Part shown: positions 16,076 through 22,385 of the stretch, one piece after another
Layout of the letters: the number at the start of each line of letters is the position of its first letter
Numbering within the stretch: position 1 is the first letter of the stretch
Assembly (NCBI GenBank): GCA_946616365.1
Contig: CAMOIX010000023.1
Span: forward strand, 1 to 33,799
Direction of reading: 5' to 3'
DNA: 33,799 nt
Source of the DNA: AC2028 sp002373595
Lineage (GTDB): Bacteria > Bacillota > Clostridia > Lachnospirales > Lachnospiraceae
The notes under the pieces: generated by a model
The model's input: only the letters and a program-made list of their open reading frames with translations
Told to the model about the DNA's origin: nothing
Database searches by the model: none
Made by a program: the position numbers and the translations under genes

Positions 16076-16104
16076 ATTCTACTGACTTGTATCGTAATTG
16101 TCAA
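16076..16104 (-). promoter_or_regulatory. Promoter of the LRR lipoprotein gene
   Basis: Consensus TTGACA (16099-16104 on the minus strand), 17-base spacer, TAGAAT (16076-16081). The leader to the TTG start is about 53 bases. Confidence 0.8.
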
Positions 16105-16144
16105 AAGATATCTCCGGTTATCAAAAAAAGCATAAATAAAACTA

Positions 16145-16173
16145 TTGACGCATAGGGTGCCAACCGATATAAT
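16145..16173 (+). promoter_or_regulatory. mecA promoter, near-leaderless
   Basis: TTGACG (16145-16150), 17-base spacer, TATAAT (16168-16173). Only nine bases (CAGCAAACA) separate the -10 from the mecA ATG, so the transcript should start two to four bases before the start codon and carry no ribosome binding site. Confidence 0.85.
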
Positions 16174-16182
16174 CAGCAAACA

Positions 16183-16914
16183 ATGAAAATTGAAAAGATA
16201 AGCGACAATCAGATAAAGTGCACCCTTTCCAAGGAAGACCTCGCCACCAGACAGATCCGTGTGAGCGAGCTTGCTTACGGTTCGGAAAAAACGCAGGGAC
16301 TCTTCAGGGAGATGCTCCGAGAGGCCGATTATGAATACGGGTTCGAAGCAAACAACACTCCCCTCATGATAGAGGCCATCCCGGTCAGTTCCGAGGGAAT
16401 AGTGCTCATCATCACCAAGGTGGACGATCCTGAGGAGCTCGATACGAGATTCTCCAGATTTGCACCCTCATTTGGCAAATCTGAAGGCGAGTCCGACTAC
16501 GATGACGATGATGAAGACGGCGACGATCTCCTTCGCATGATCGCCGGCGACCGTTCCGCTTATAACGAATCACCCAAGGTATCGTTTGACGAGATCCTCC
16601 AGAAGGCTCTTCAGGATGAATCCGCAGATGCGACATTCATATTTGAGATGAAGTCCCTCGGAGATGTCATGAGTCTCGCAGCCGTTGCAGGTGATTATAA
16701 GGGCTGCAGCAGCCTGTATAAGAAAAACGACTCCTGCTATATCCTCGCACTAAAGCGCGGTGACTGCAGTATTGAAGCGTTCAAAGCCTTCTGTCGCACG
16801 GCATCCGAGTTCGGCAGGGGATGCGTTTCCGAGAAAGGCGGCGACGAATACCTCAAGGAGCACGCGGAGGTACTCATCCCCGACAGAGCGCTTTCAAAGC
16901 TCTCGGCTGAGTAA
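16183..16914 (+). CDS. mecA: MecA-like adaptor protein of the Clp protease
   Basis: MecA adaptors deliver substrates to ClpC-ClpP. The 243-residue product has the family N terminus (MKIEKISDNQIKCTLSKEDL, about 1-85, with PLMIEAIPVSSEGIVLIITK). An acidic linker follows (DYDDDDEDGDD, about 105-115), then a C-terminal domain (about 140-235, FIFEMKSLGDVMSLA and YILALKR) that would bind ClpC. The start is fixed by the family N terminus even though no ribosome binding site exists: the promoter -10 is only nine bases upstream. The 3' end faces the DUF1858 gene across a shared terminator. Confidence 0.9.
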   Translation: MKIEKISDNQIKCTLSKEDLATRQIRVSELAYGSEKTQGLFREMLREADYEYGFEANNTPLMIEAIPVSSEGIVLIITKVDDPEELDTRFSRFAPSFGKSEGESDYDDDDEDGDDLLRMIAGDRSAYNESPKVSFDEILQKALQDESADATFIFEMKSLGDVMSLAAVAGDYKGCSSLYKKNDSCYILALKRGDCSIEAFKAFCRTASEFGRGCVSEKGGDEYLKEHAEVLIPDRALSKLSAE

Positions 16915-16973
16915 AGATATGAACCCTCAGATTTTATTGCCGAACAAAATATAAACACATTTACAACTATAAA

Positions 16974-17007
16974 AATACCCCCCGCAATTTTCATTGCGAG
17001 GGGTATT
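16974..17007. terminator. Bidirectional terminator between mecA and the pfl operon
   Basis: AATACCCC (16974-16981) pairs with GGGGTATT (17000-17007), with an inner CGCAA/TTGCG helix. A TTTTT run follows on the minus strand and a weaker T-rich stretch on the plus strand. It serves two converging genes. Confidence 0.85.
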
Positions 17008-17017
17008 ACATTTTGTC

Positions 17018-17209
17018 TTATGACTTCTCGATATAATCCATGAGCTCGTCTATGTCTATCCCATGTACCAATGCGGCTTCTTCCAGCGTCTCCATAGCGG
17101 ATGCGGGACAGCTTACGCAATGCATTCCGGCACTTAAGAGTACCGGTATCACATCGGGATTCTTGGACATTATCTCGCCCAAGGTCATATCCTTACTGAT
17201 GCCTGTCAT
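17018..17209 (-). CDS. DUF1858 redox-disulfide protein, last gene of the pfl operon
   Basis: The 63-residue product matches the DUF1858 domain, also described as the hybrid-cluster-protein-associated redox disulfide domain. It has the N-terminal MTLGEIMSKNPDVIPVLLSA pattern and the CVSCP motif (Cys32, Cys35) after GMH. The function is unknown; the Cys pair suggests a redox or metal role. It has a CGGAGG site, starts 14 bases after the glycyl-radical gene and ends before a strong terminator, so it is co-transcribed with the pyruvate formate-lyase pieces. Confidence 0.85.
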   Translation of the reverse strand: MTGISKDMTLGEIMSKNPDVIPVLLSAGMHCVSCPASAMETLEEAALVHGIDIDELMDYIEKS

Positions 17210-17223
17210 ACCCGGCCTCCGAC

Positions 17224-17475
17224 TTAGAATGACTCGTGGAAGGTACGGGAGATAACATCAGCCTGCTGTTCGGGAGTAAGCTTGATGAAGTTTACTGCAT
17301 ATCCCGATACACGGATGGTAAGCTGAGGATAGTTCTCAGGGTGCTCCTGAGCATCCTTGAGTACTTCTCTGTTCATGACGTTAACATTAAGATGATGTCC
17401 GCCCTTAGTAGCATATCCGTCGAGCAGATTAACAAGATTGTTTATCTGAGTGGAACTTGCCTGTGCTGCTGCCAT
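17224..17475 (-). CDS. Stand-alone glycyl-radical domain of pyruvate formate-lyase
   Basis: The 83-residue protein is equivalent to the last 75 or so residues of ordinary pyruvate formate-lyase and to the E. coli repair protein GrcA (YfiD). It has NLVNLLDGYATKGGHHLNVN, then VMNREVLKDAQEHPENYPQL, then the radical loop RVSGYAVNF with Gly58, and ISRTFHESF at the end. It has its own ATG with AAGGAG upstream. Because the core protein of this operon ends before this domain, it should be an obligatory subunit that receives the glycyl radical from PflA, and not just a repair part. It lies 38 bases after the 67-aa gene and 14 before the DUF1858 gene. Confidence 0.93.
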   Translation of the reverse strand: MAAAQASSTQINNLVNLLDGYATKGGHHLNVNVMNREVLKDAQEHPENYPQLTIRVSGYAVNFIKLTPEQQADVISRTFHESF

Positions 17476-17513
17476 TTTATTTTCTCCTTTTCTTAATTTA
17501 CTGATACTACCGG

Positions 17514-17717
17514 TTACTTAAAGTCGTCGAGTCCGTCATGGAGAGTGGGGACGCTGCAAGCCAGAGGGGTTCTCGAGCAATCCGTGCAGCCCATGGTCGT
17601 CACATCCCGAACCGACTGCTGTTCTTCGGAGGTATCTACATTTATATGCCCCATGCCCTTCTCCATTCCGGAGTCGAGCATATTTACGAGATCATCAATC
17701 ATATCCTTTGTGTCCAT
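17514..17717 (-). CDS. 67-aa cysteine-containing protein resembling the start of the glycyl-radical domain
   Basis: I do not recognise this as a named family. Residues 7-28 (IDDLVNMLDSGMEKGMGHIN and on) align by eye with residues 11-32 of the downstream glycyl-radical protein (INNLVNLLDGYATKGGHHLN). The rest differs: it has no RVSGY radical loop and ends with three cysteines (Cys44, Cys47, Cys54) in MGCTDCSRTPLACSVPT. It has a perfect AAGGAGG site before its ATG, 43 bases after the core gene stop, so it is translated as a separate protein. A regulator or assembly partner that sits in the radical-domain site, or a metal/redox protein, are guesses. Its position in the operon suggests work with pyruvate formate-lyase. 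Confidence 0.8.
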   Translation of the reverse strand: MDTKDMIDDLVNMLDSGMEKGMGHINVDTSEEQQSVRDVTTMGCTDCSRTPLACSVPTLHDGLDDFK

Positions 17718-17760
17718 GACGTCCTCCTTTCCGGTTTAAAACCTTTGCTTTAAGTCTCTG

Positions 17761-19806
17761 TTATTTCTTGAGATCAAGCTCAATATCTCCGGCGAATACC
17801 TGATCCTCTTTTCCGAGTGCTCCGGGGATGATGGTGAAGGTATTGGAGATACCATCCTGTGCATCATTGAAAGGAAGCTTGGATACGGAAGAAAGGGATG
17901 CTACTGCACCGTGAGTATCGCGACCGTGCATCGGGTTAGCTCCGGGTGCGAAAGGCTGTCCCTTACGACGTCCGTCGGGAGTATTTCCGGTAGCCTTACC
18001 GTAGGTAACGTTGGAGGTGATGGTAAGGATGGAAGTGGTAGGAACACCGTTTCTGTAGGTATGATGTCTGCGTACAGCGGTCATGAACTTGTGAACGATA
18101 TCCTGAGCGATATCGTCTACGCGGTCATCATCGTTTCCGTACTTAGGGAAATCACCGGTGGTCTTGAAGTCGGTGATGATACCGTCCTCATCGCGGATAA
18201 CCTCAACCTTCGCATACTTGATAGCGGAGAGAGAGTCAGCAACGATTGAAAGACCTGCAATACCGGTTGCGAAATATCTCTTAACGTTCTTGTCATGAAG
18301 AGCCATCTCTGCTCTCTCATAGCAATACTTGTCATGCATGTAGTGGATGATGTTGAGGGTGTTGACGTAAACGTCAGCCTGCCACTCCATCATATCCATA
18401 AACTTAGCATATACATCATCGTAATCAAGAACATCTCCCTCTACAGGGCGATACTTAGGTCCAACCTGCTTCTTGGTAACCTCATCGATACCGCCGTTAA
18501 GAGCGTAGAGGAGACACTTGGCAAGGTTAGCACGAGCTCCGAAGAACTGCATCTCCTTACCGATAACCATGGAGGATACGCAGCATGCGATACCGTAGTC
18601 ATCGCCGTGAGTAACTCTCATAAGGTCATCGTTCTCGTACTGGATCGAAGAAGTGGTGATGGAGATCTTAGCGCAGTACTTCTTCCAAGCCTGAGGAAGT
18701 CTGGTGGACCAGAGAACGGTAAGGTTGGGCTCGGGTGATGCACCAAGGTTCTCAAGGGTGTGGAGATAACGGAAGCTCATCTTGGTAACCATATGACGTC
18801 CGTCAACGCCTACACCGCCGAGTGACTCGGTAACCCAAACGGGATCGCCTGCGAAGATCTGGTTGTACTCGGGAGTACGAGCGAACTTTACGCAACGAAG
18901 CTTCATGATGAAGTGATCTACGAACTCCTGGATCTGCTCCTCGGTGAAGGTTCCGTTCTTGAGGTCTCTCTCAGCGAAGATGTCAAGGAAGGTGGAAGTA
19001 CGGCCAAGGCTCATTGCTGCGCCGTTCTGCTCCTTAACAGAGCAAAGGTAGCCGAAGTAGGTCCACTGGATAGCTTCCTGAACGTTTGCTGCGGGCTTGG
19101 AGATGTCGCAGCCGTAAGAAGCAGCCATTTCCTTCATCATCTTAAGAGCAGTGATCTGCTCGGAGAGCTCTTCACGAAGACGGATAACGTCATCAGTCAT
19201 AACGCGTCCGGTAGAAGCCTTCTGATCCTCCTTGTCAGCGATAAGACGATCGATTCCGTAAAGAGCAACACGACGATAGTCACCGATGATTCTTCCACGT
19301 CCGTATGCATCGGGAAGTCCGGTGATGATGTGAGATGAACGGCAAGCTCTCATCTCGGGGTTGTAAGCATCAAAGCATCCTGCGTTGTGAGTCTTTCTGT
19401 GAGTAGAGAAGAACTCGCTTATCTCAGGATCAACCTCATAGCCGTTGTCAGCGCAAGCCTTCTCTGCCATACGGATTCCTCCATAAGGCTGAAGTGAACG
19501 CTTGAAGGGCTTATCGGTCTGGAAACCAACGATGGTCTCCTTGCTCTTGTCAAGATATCCGGGGCCGTGAGAAGTGATGGTGGATACAACCTTGGTATCC
19601 ATGTCTACTACTCCACCTCTTTCTCTCTCAAGTTTCTGAAGATCAAGAACCTGATTCCAAAGGTCCTTGGTGTTCTGGGTGGGGCCTGCGAGGAAAGACT
19701 CATCTCCATCGTAGGGATGATAGTTTCTCTGGATGAAGTCGCGAACATTGACCTCTCTGTCCCACTTGCCGGTGGCAAAATCCTGCCATTCTACAGCTTT
19801 TTCCAT
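17761..19806 (-). CDS. pflB: Pyruvate formate-lyase core protein lacking the glycyl-radical domain
   Basis: This enzyme cleaves pyruvate with CoA to acetyl-CoA and formate in anaerobes. The 681-residue protein matches PflB from the N terminus (WQDFATGKWDREVNVRDFIQ) through TGLPDAYGRGRIIGDYRR, the active-site pair Cys408-Cys409 (GIACCVSSM) and TSNVTYGKATGNTPDGRR, to LPFNDAQDGISNTFTIIPGA. It then stops with TAA after GDIELDLKK, where ordinary PflB (about 750-760 residues) continues into the glycyl-radical domain. That domain is encoded separately at 17224-17475. The stop is followed by a new ribosome binding site and gene, so this is a stable split. The gene has a strong AGGAGG-type site and a good promoter, in keeping with high expression. 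Confidence 0.95.
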   Translation of the reverse strand: MEKAVEWQDFATGKWDREVNVRDFIQRNYHPYDGDESFLAGPTQNTKDLWNQVLDLQKLERERGGVVDMDTKVVSTITSHGPGYLDKSKETIVGFQTDKPFKRSLQPYGGIRMAEKACADNGYEVDPEISEFFSTHRKTHNAGCFDAYNPEMRACRSSHIITGLPDAYGRGRIIGDYRRVALYGIDRLIADKEDQKASTGRVMTDDVIRLREELSEQITALKMMKEMAASYGCDISKPAANVQEAIQWTYFGYLCSVKEQNGAAMSLGRTSTFLDIFAERDLKNGTFTEEQIQEFVDHFIMKLRCVKFARTPEYNQIFAGDPVWVTESLGGVGVDGRHMVTKMSFRYLHTLENLGASPEPNLTVLWSTRLPQAWKKYCAKISITTSSIQYENDDLMRVTHGDDYGIACCVSSMVIGKEMQFFGARANLAKCLLYALNGGIDEVTKKQVGPKYRPVEGDVLDYDDVYAKFMDMMEWQADVYVNTLNIIHYMHDKYCYERAEMALHDKNVKRYFATGIAGLSIVADSLSAIKYAKVEVIRDEDGIITDFKTTGDFPKYGNDDDRVDDIAQDIVHKFMTAVRRHHTYRNGVPTTSILTITSNVTYGKATGNTPDGRRKGQPFAPGANPMHGRDTHGAVASLSSVSKLPFNDAQDGISNTFTIIPGALGKEDQVFAGDIELDLKK

Positions 19807-19867
19807 TTGTTACCTCCTATGTTGGTGTATATTGAAAAGCCTCTTTGGCTCTTCTGTCGCAGAATCA

Positions 19868-19897
19868 ATTATAGGAAATCTTGTATACATTAGTCAA
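19868..19897 (-). promoter_or_regulatory. Promoter of the split pfl operon with palindrome in the spacer
   Basis: TTGACT (19892-19897 on the minus strand), 18-base spacer, TATAAT (19868-19873). The palindrome TGTATACA (19882-19889) lies in the spacer, where a bound repressor would block polymerase. A second inverted pair, TGTAC (19908-19912) and GTACA (19921-19925), lies just upstream. Confidence 0.78.
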
Positions 19898-19952
19898 GGT
19901 TTGAAAGTGTACTTTTTTCGGTACATTCCCTATATATGTCATCCCCCCGATG

Positions 19953-19961
19953 TGGTATAAT
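19953..19961 (+). promoter_or_regulatory. Extended -10 promoter of pflA
   Basis: TATAAT (19956-19961) preceded by TGG gives an extended -10. No good -35 is seen. The leader is about 30 bases and carries GAAAGGA before the pflA start. Confidence 0.65.
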
Positions 19962-19998
19962 GAACGGGAAAATATTTGCCAAACGAAAGGACTCTATC

Positions 19999-20757
19999 AT
20001 GAAAGGACGCATTCATTCTCTCGAAAGCTTCGGAACCGTAGACGGACCCGGAACAAGATATGTCGTATTCGTGCAGGGATGCCCCATGCGCTGTGCTTAT
20101 TGCCACAATCCCGATACCTGGGAGATGAACGGCGGCACCGAGATGGAGCCTTCCGAGATCATGGAACAGTACCACAGGAATGAGAGCTTCTATATGAACG
20201 GCGGCGGCATTACGGTCACCGGCGGAGAGCCCCTCATGCAGATAGACTTCCTGACAGAGCTCTTTACGCTCGCCAGGAATGACGGCGTGCACACCTGCCT
20301 GGATACCTCCGGTATAGCCTTCAATCCCGACAATCCGGCTATGATGGAGAAATTTGACAAGCTCATGGAGGTGACTAACCTCGTGATGCTCGATATCAAG
20401 CATATCGACCCCGAGAAGCACAAGGAGCTGGTACAGCAGCCCAATACCAATATCCTCAAATTCGCCGCTTACCTCGACGAAAAGCATGTGGATATGTGGA
20501 TCAGACACGTCATCGTGCCCGGCTGGACGGACGACGACAAGTACCTCTTCGACCTGGGCTACTTCATCGGACATTTCAAGAACCTCAAGGCGCTCGATGC
20601 CCTCCCCTACCACACCATGGGCAGGACGAAGTACGAGAAGCTCGGCATCCCGTACAGACTCGACGGAGTAGAGCCCCTCGACAGGAAAGTCCTCCTCGAA
20701 AAGAAGGCAGTTATCCTCGACGGCATTAGAAAAAGACGCGAAGACGACGAAAAATGA
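19999..20757 (+). CDS. pflA: Pyruvate formate-lyase activating enzyme
   Basis: PflA is a radical SAM enzyme that abstracts hydrogen from the conserved glycine of pyruvate formate-lyase. The 252-residue product has the cluster motif CPMRCAYC (Cys28, Cys32, Cys35), the N-terminal SFGTVDGPGTRYVVFVQGC pattern and the SAM-binding GGGITVTGGEPL. The start at 19999 is chosen because GAAAGGA lies eight bases upstream and the family begins at MKGRIHSLES; an in-frame ATG at 19936 would add 21 unrelated residues and lies upstream of the promoter. It is divergent from the split pfl operon and would have to act on Gly58 of the separate 83-aa protein. Confidence 0.95.
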   Translation: MKGRIHSLESFGTVDGPGTRYVVFVQGCPMRCAYCHNPDTWEMNGGTEMEPSEIMEQYHRNESFYMNGGGITVTGGEPLMQIDFLTELFTLARNDGVHTCLDTSGIAFNPDNPAMMEKFDKLMEVTNLVMLDIKHIDPEKHKELVQQPNTNILKFAAYLDEKHVDMWIRHVIVPGWTDDDKYLFDLGYFIGHFKNLKALDALPYHTMGRTKYEKLGIPYRLDGVEPLDRKVLLEKKAVILDGIRKRREDDEK

Positions 20758-20772
20758 TTTTCGGTCAAAATA

Positions 20773-20801
20773 TTGAAATCTTACGCAAGATAGTATAGGA
20801 T
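20773..20801 (+). promoter_or_regulatory. Probable ferredoxin promoter
   Basis: TTGAAA (20773-20778), 17-base spacer, TAGGAT (20796-20801). It is moderate in quality and lies just after the pflA stop, so the ferredoxin can be expressed separately. Confidence 0.5.
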
Positions 20802-20874
20802 ATTAGTTGTAGTTTTTGATGATTTAGAGACGATTCGGGTTTCCCGTGGTAATGTCTCGGACAGGAGGTGTATT

Positions 20875-21045
20875 ATGGCATTTGTTATCAGTGACGCCTG
20901 CGTAGCATGCGGAGCATGTGAGGCTCAGTGCCCTGTCGGCGCTATCTCCATGGGCGACGGAAAGTTTGAGATCGACGCTGATAAGTGCATCAGCTGCGGC
21001 GGATGTGCAGGAACTTGCCCTACCGGCGCTATCTCCGAAGGCTGA
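20875..21045 (+). CDS. 2[4Fe-4S] ferredoxin, clostridial type
   Basis: This 56-residue protein has two CxxCxxCxxxCP motifs, CVACGACEAQCP (from Cys9) and CISCGGCAGTCP (from Cys38), each followed by a GAIS turn. This is the classic clostridial ferredoxin, a soluble low-potential electron carrier for hydrogenases, pyruvate:ferredoxin oxidoreductase and radical SAM enzymes. The ATG follows ACAGGAGGT. It lies 117 bases after pflA with its own likely promoter and a strong terminator after it. It may reduce the PflA cluster, but that is only suggested by position. Confidence 0.96.
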   Translation: MAFVISDACVACGACEAQCPVGAISMGDGKFEIDADKCISCGGCAGTCPTGAISEG

Positions 21046-21073
21046 GTTTAAGCTAAAGCAAGGCAAAACGAGA

Positions 21074-21104
21074 ACCGCCCGTACATAATGTACGGGCGGT
21101 TTTT
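21074..21104 (+). terminator. Rho-independent terminator after the ferredoxin gene
   Basis: A perfect 12-bp helix, ACCGCCCGTACA (21074-21085) with TGTACGGGCGGT (21089-21100), a three-base loop and TTTT. Confidence 0.95.
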
Positions 21105-21181
21105 AGTAAAATAGTTTAAGCAATTGTGTCACTTTTCTTCCCTTTTCATCATTCAGTGAAAACAATCATAACTGTGAATTT

Positions 21182-22297
21182 TTATAACCTTATAAGCACT
21201 TCCCACCTGCCGTTTCGCTTTCCATTCTCTCTGCGAATCAGTCCTTTTTCCTGCATTTCAACTGTTCGCCTTTTAATCGTCCTTTCAGACTTCCCGATAA
21301 GTTCCGCTATTCTTTTTTGCGTTGCCGATGGTTCTTCCAGTAACACTTGTATTATTGCCATTTCCTCATGAGATAGTTTCAAAGTGCCATTTTGGCTCTT
21401 TGAAACTGGCACTTTGGCACCTGAAACCGTACTGTGGAAATCCTTATTCTCAGATTCAATATAATCAACATGCATATACCTATTTTTCAGTTCATAGTTT
21501 GCTCCAAGAAGAAGGTTCTCGAAAAATCTATTAAGAAAAACAGATGTAGCCGTAATTCCTTTTTTATGGTCATTATAATTCGCTCTTACAAGAGCATTGC
21601 GAAAATACCATGAATTTTCTGCAAAAATCTCATTATTTACAGAATAGCCAAGCGACTTCAAGTATTTGATAATAAATACAGCTGTCGCTCTTGTGTTACC
21701 TTCACAGAATGGATGAATCTGCCAGATTCCGGATGTGAATTTTACTATATGCCTTGCAGTGTCCTCTGCCGAAAGATTTTTATATGAAAAATCCTTTTCC
21801 ATCTGAAAGTCATAGTTCAGCGTTTCACTGATGCTATCAGCAGATGCATAATATACTGTGTCTCCGTTCAATATCCATTCTTTTTTGGTAATGTTATATG
21901 TACGATACTGTCCCGCATGTTCAAACACACCGTTGAAAAGTCTTTTATGGATGTTTTTCCACTCGACAGGAGAAAACTGAAAAGTTCTCTCTCCAAGGAT
22001 CTCCGCTATCCTAGCAGCTACAATATCTGCTTCTTTTGTCTCTTCTTTACTCTCATTTCTGCCCGTTCGTTCTTCATAATAGCTTTCTATTCTTTGACCG
22101 GCAGTTTTGATATCTATCCTGCCTTCTATATGTTCCTTCGCTGTTTCCAGTAAATAATCAGAGGTCTTTAGTCCATCAACATCCTGCAGACCGATAGCCG
22201 TCTTCCATGCCGAGGATTTTTCAGACTGATCCGGCTCACCCTGTCTAATGTATTCCTCGAGATCTATTTGCCATTTTTCATTATCATTTCTTGGCAC
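21182..22297 (-). CDS. Fic family protein with C-terminal winged-helix domain
   Basis: Fic proteins transfer AMP or other groups from nucleotides to target proteins. The 371-residue product has a central Fic domain with the core motif HPFCEGNTR (His195, Glu199), the GNTR variant, in which the second arginine of HxFx(D/E)GNGRxxR is not seen. The flap region lies near YRTYNITKKEWILNGDTVYY. The N terminus (about 47-75, TAKEHIEGRIDIKTAGQRIE) recalls VbhA-type antitoxin segments, but the S/T of the inhibitory motif is replaced. A winged helix (about 313-371) could bind DNA. The start is a GTG with GGAGGT eight bases upstream; a TATAAT lies at 22328-22333. Its base composition is visibly AT-richer than its neighbours, which suggests transfer. 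Confidence 0.88.
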   Translation of the reverse strand: MPRNDNEKWQIDLEEYIRQGEPDQSEKSSAWKTAIGLQDVDGLKTSDYLLETAKEHIEGRIDIKTAGQRIESYYEERTGRNESKEETKEADIVAARIAEILGERTFQFSPVEWKNIHKRLFNGVFEHAGQYRTYNITKKEWILNGDTVYYASADSISETLNYDFQMEKDFSYKNLSAEDTARHIVKFTSGIWQIHPFCEGNTRATAVFIIKYLKSLGYSVNNEIFAENSWYFRNALVRANYNDHKKGITATSVFLNRFFENLLLGANYELKNRYMHVDYIESENKDFHSTVSGAKVPVSKSQNGTLKLSHEEMAIIQVLLEEPSATQKRIAELIGKSERTIKRRTVEMQEKGLIRRENGKRNGRWEVLIRL

Positions 22298-22350
22298 TCG
22301 TCACTACCTCCGCCAACTTAATATACGATTATATCCATCCATTTACACAT

Positions 22351-22380
22351 AAACCCCCTATGGTTTCACCACGGAGGTTT
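22351..22380 (-). terminator. Terminator after dnaB
   Basis: AAACCTCC (22373-22380, read on the minus strand) pairs with GGGGGTTT (22351-22358), with an inner GTGG/CCAT helix and a small loop. A T-rich stretch follows only on the plus strand, so efficiency on the minus strand is uncertain. Confidence 0.6.
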
Positions 22381-22385
22381 ATATT

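Noticed and set aside
17475..17800. Frameshift or nonsense mutation as the reason for the short pyruvate formate-lyase
   Set aside because: The core stop is followed by a new ribosome binding site and a different small gene, and the radical domain has its own ATG and ribosome binding site 286 bases further on. A single sequence error cannot explain this.
19900..19930. Rex (NADH-responsive) operator before pfl
   Set aside because: The TTGTTAAnnnnTTAACAA pattern is not present; only TGTA/TACA palindromes are.
19939..20613. Long minus-strand frame (224 codons) opposite pflA
   Set aside because: It is the complement of a well-conserved radical SAM gene with strong codon bias, which often leaves the opposite strand open.
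21105..22350. Insertion sequence or integrase around the fic gene
   Set aside because: No transposase, integrase, terminal repeats or target duplication could be seen; only composition suggests transfer.
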